A model generated the notes under the pieces. That model worked only from the letters and a program-made list of their open reading frames with translations. It was not told where the DNA came from and ran no database searches. A stretch of 64,000 bases of DNA, from contig CP054181.1 of NCBI GenBank assembly GCA_015709655.1, positions 1,236,207 to 1,300,206 on the forward strand. Reading direction: 5' to 3'. Shown in pieces: positions 63,650 to 64,000 of the stretch. The stretch's first letter is position 1, and each line of letters starts with the position of its first letter. The position numbers and the translations under genes were made by a program. The stretch comes from Ignavibacteria bacterium (GTDB lineage: Bacteria; Bacteroidota; Ignavibacteria; Kapaibacteriales; Kapaibacteriaceae).

Positions 63650-64000
63650 TCAGCGGACAATCACAAGCGGATGCCTGACCATGGTACGGTTACTTGTTGC
63701 CAGTATCGTGTAAAACCCTGCGGGCCACTGCGATGTTCCAATTGTAATCCGGTCTGCAAACGTTCGAGAGCTATACACAGTTCTGCCCAAAGCGTCAGCA
63801 ACCTCCACACTCGTGGTTCCCGCCGGTAGGATTACTGCTATACTCTCTCGTGCAGGCTGAGGCCATACGCTCAGTGAGCTGTGCGGAACCTCACGAACAG
63901 TTGTTGCTGACTGGATTGTCTCCCGCACTGCCTGATTTGCTTCCTGTTCTGTTTTACCTACGCCAATTACAATACTGAAGGCCTTGCGCTCACCTGGCTG
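63650..64000 (-). CDS. C-terminal part of a T9SS-sorted secreted protein (5' end outside window)
   Basis: The reading frame is open to the last base of the window, so the true start lies beyond it; internal GTG/ATG codons are not reliable starts. The 116 visible residues begin with PGERKAFSIVIGVGKTEQEA, a strand-helix pattern that parallels GGMRSLRQVFLVGETRSDLV in the S8 protease just downstream. They end in a T9SS type A sorting domain (SVWPQPARESIAVILPAG ... QWPAGFYTILATS ... LVIVR). The two genes are 18 bp apart on the same strand and may be tandem paralogues. The catalytic portion cannot be seen. Confidence 0.85.
   Translation of the reverse strand, partial: QPGERKAFSIVIGVGKTEQEANQAVRETIQSATTVREVPHSSLSVWPQPARESIAVILPAGTTSVEVADALGRTVYSSRTFADRITIGTSQWPAGFYTILATSNRTMVRHPLVIVR

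Noticed and set aside
1..64000. tRNA, rRNA or riboswitch genes
   Set aside because: I scanned the intergenic gaps by eye and saw no cloverleaf, rRNA or known riboswitch core; a covariance-model search would be needed to exclude small RNAs.

Overview
The window looks like a chromosomal segment of a Gram-negative, T9SS-bearing bacterium of the Bacteroidota/Chlorobi lineage, probably near Ignavibacteria or Candidatus Kapabacteria. This placement is inference. It rests on at least seven proteins ending in a type IX secretion (T9SS) type A-like sorting domain, a TonB-dependent receptor and a heptose epimerase that imply an outer membrane, an F-type ATP synthase operon lacking atpD and atpC, and a PfkB-type adenosine kinase gene. 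No rRNA, tRNA or CRISPR array is visible.

Layout. 1-2.4 kb: end of an Hsp20 gene and dnaK, each followed by a terminator. 2.4-8.2 kb: a two-gene + strand unit of a four-helix membrane protein and a 1603-residue protein that joins an AAA/STAND-like ATPase with TPRs, through one hydrophobic segment, to a secreted BNR/sialidase-like protein with a sorting domain. 8.2-10 kb: a PhoR/PhoB-like two-component pair. 10.2-15.9 kb: a secreted PKD/Ig-like protein and a TonB-dependent receptor. 15.9-17.6 kb: paaB, paaC and paaD of phenylacetyl-CoA epoxidase without paaA or paaE. 17.7-33.4 kb: three T9SS-type secreted proteins, one of about 4146 residues built from dozens of PKD/Ig-like modules. 33.9-38.6 kb: obgE, an unknown gene, an ECF sigma factor with a probable membrane partner, and radA. 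38.7-48.1 kb: a long minus-strand operon with atpZ, an AtpI-like gene, atpB, atpE, atpF, atpH, atpA, then hldD, atpG and three envelope genes. 48.1-52.8 kb: a compact run of a CBM9-like protein, adenosine kinase, Ddl, a family 4 uracil-DNA glycosylase and a small secreted protein.

52.8-56.4 kb is an accessory island. Two relics of one IS1182-like transposase (about 93% identical over 310 bp, same orientation, 3022 bp apart) flank two AT-richer genes: a secreted protein of unknown function and a secreted metzincin-type zinc protease. 56.4-64 kb returns to the core pattern: clpC, a carboxypeptidase-regulatory-like protein, a crotonase-family enzyme, a subtilisin-like protease with a sorting domain, and the end of another sorting-domain protein.

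The dominant theme is secretion and surface display (T9SS cargo, PKD/Ig adhesin-like arrays, secreted proteases) beside housekeeping genes. The most unusual items are the ATPase/secreted-protein fusion at 3438-8249, the giant module array with a two-domain repeat unit, the transposase-flanked protease pair, and a 38-bp tandem duplication that places a 13-codon leader frame ahead of a secreted-protein gene.
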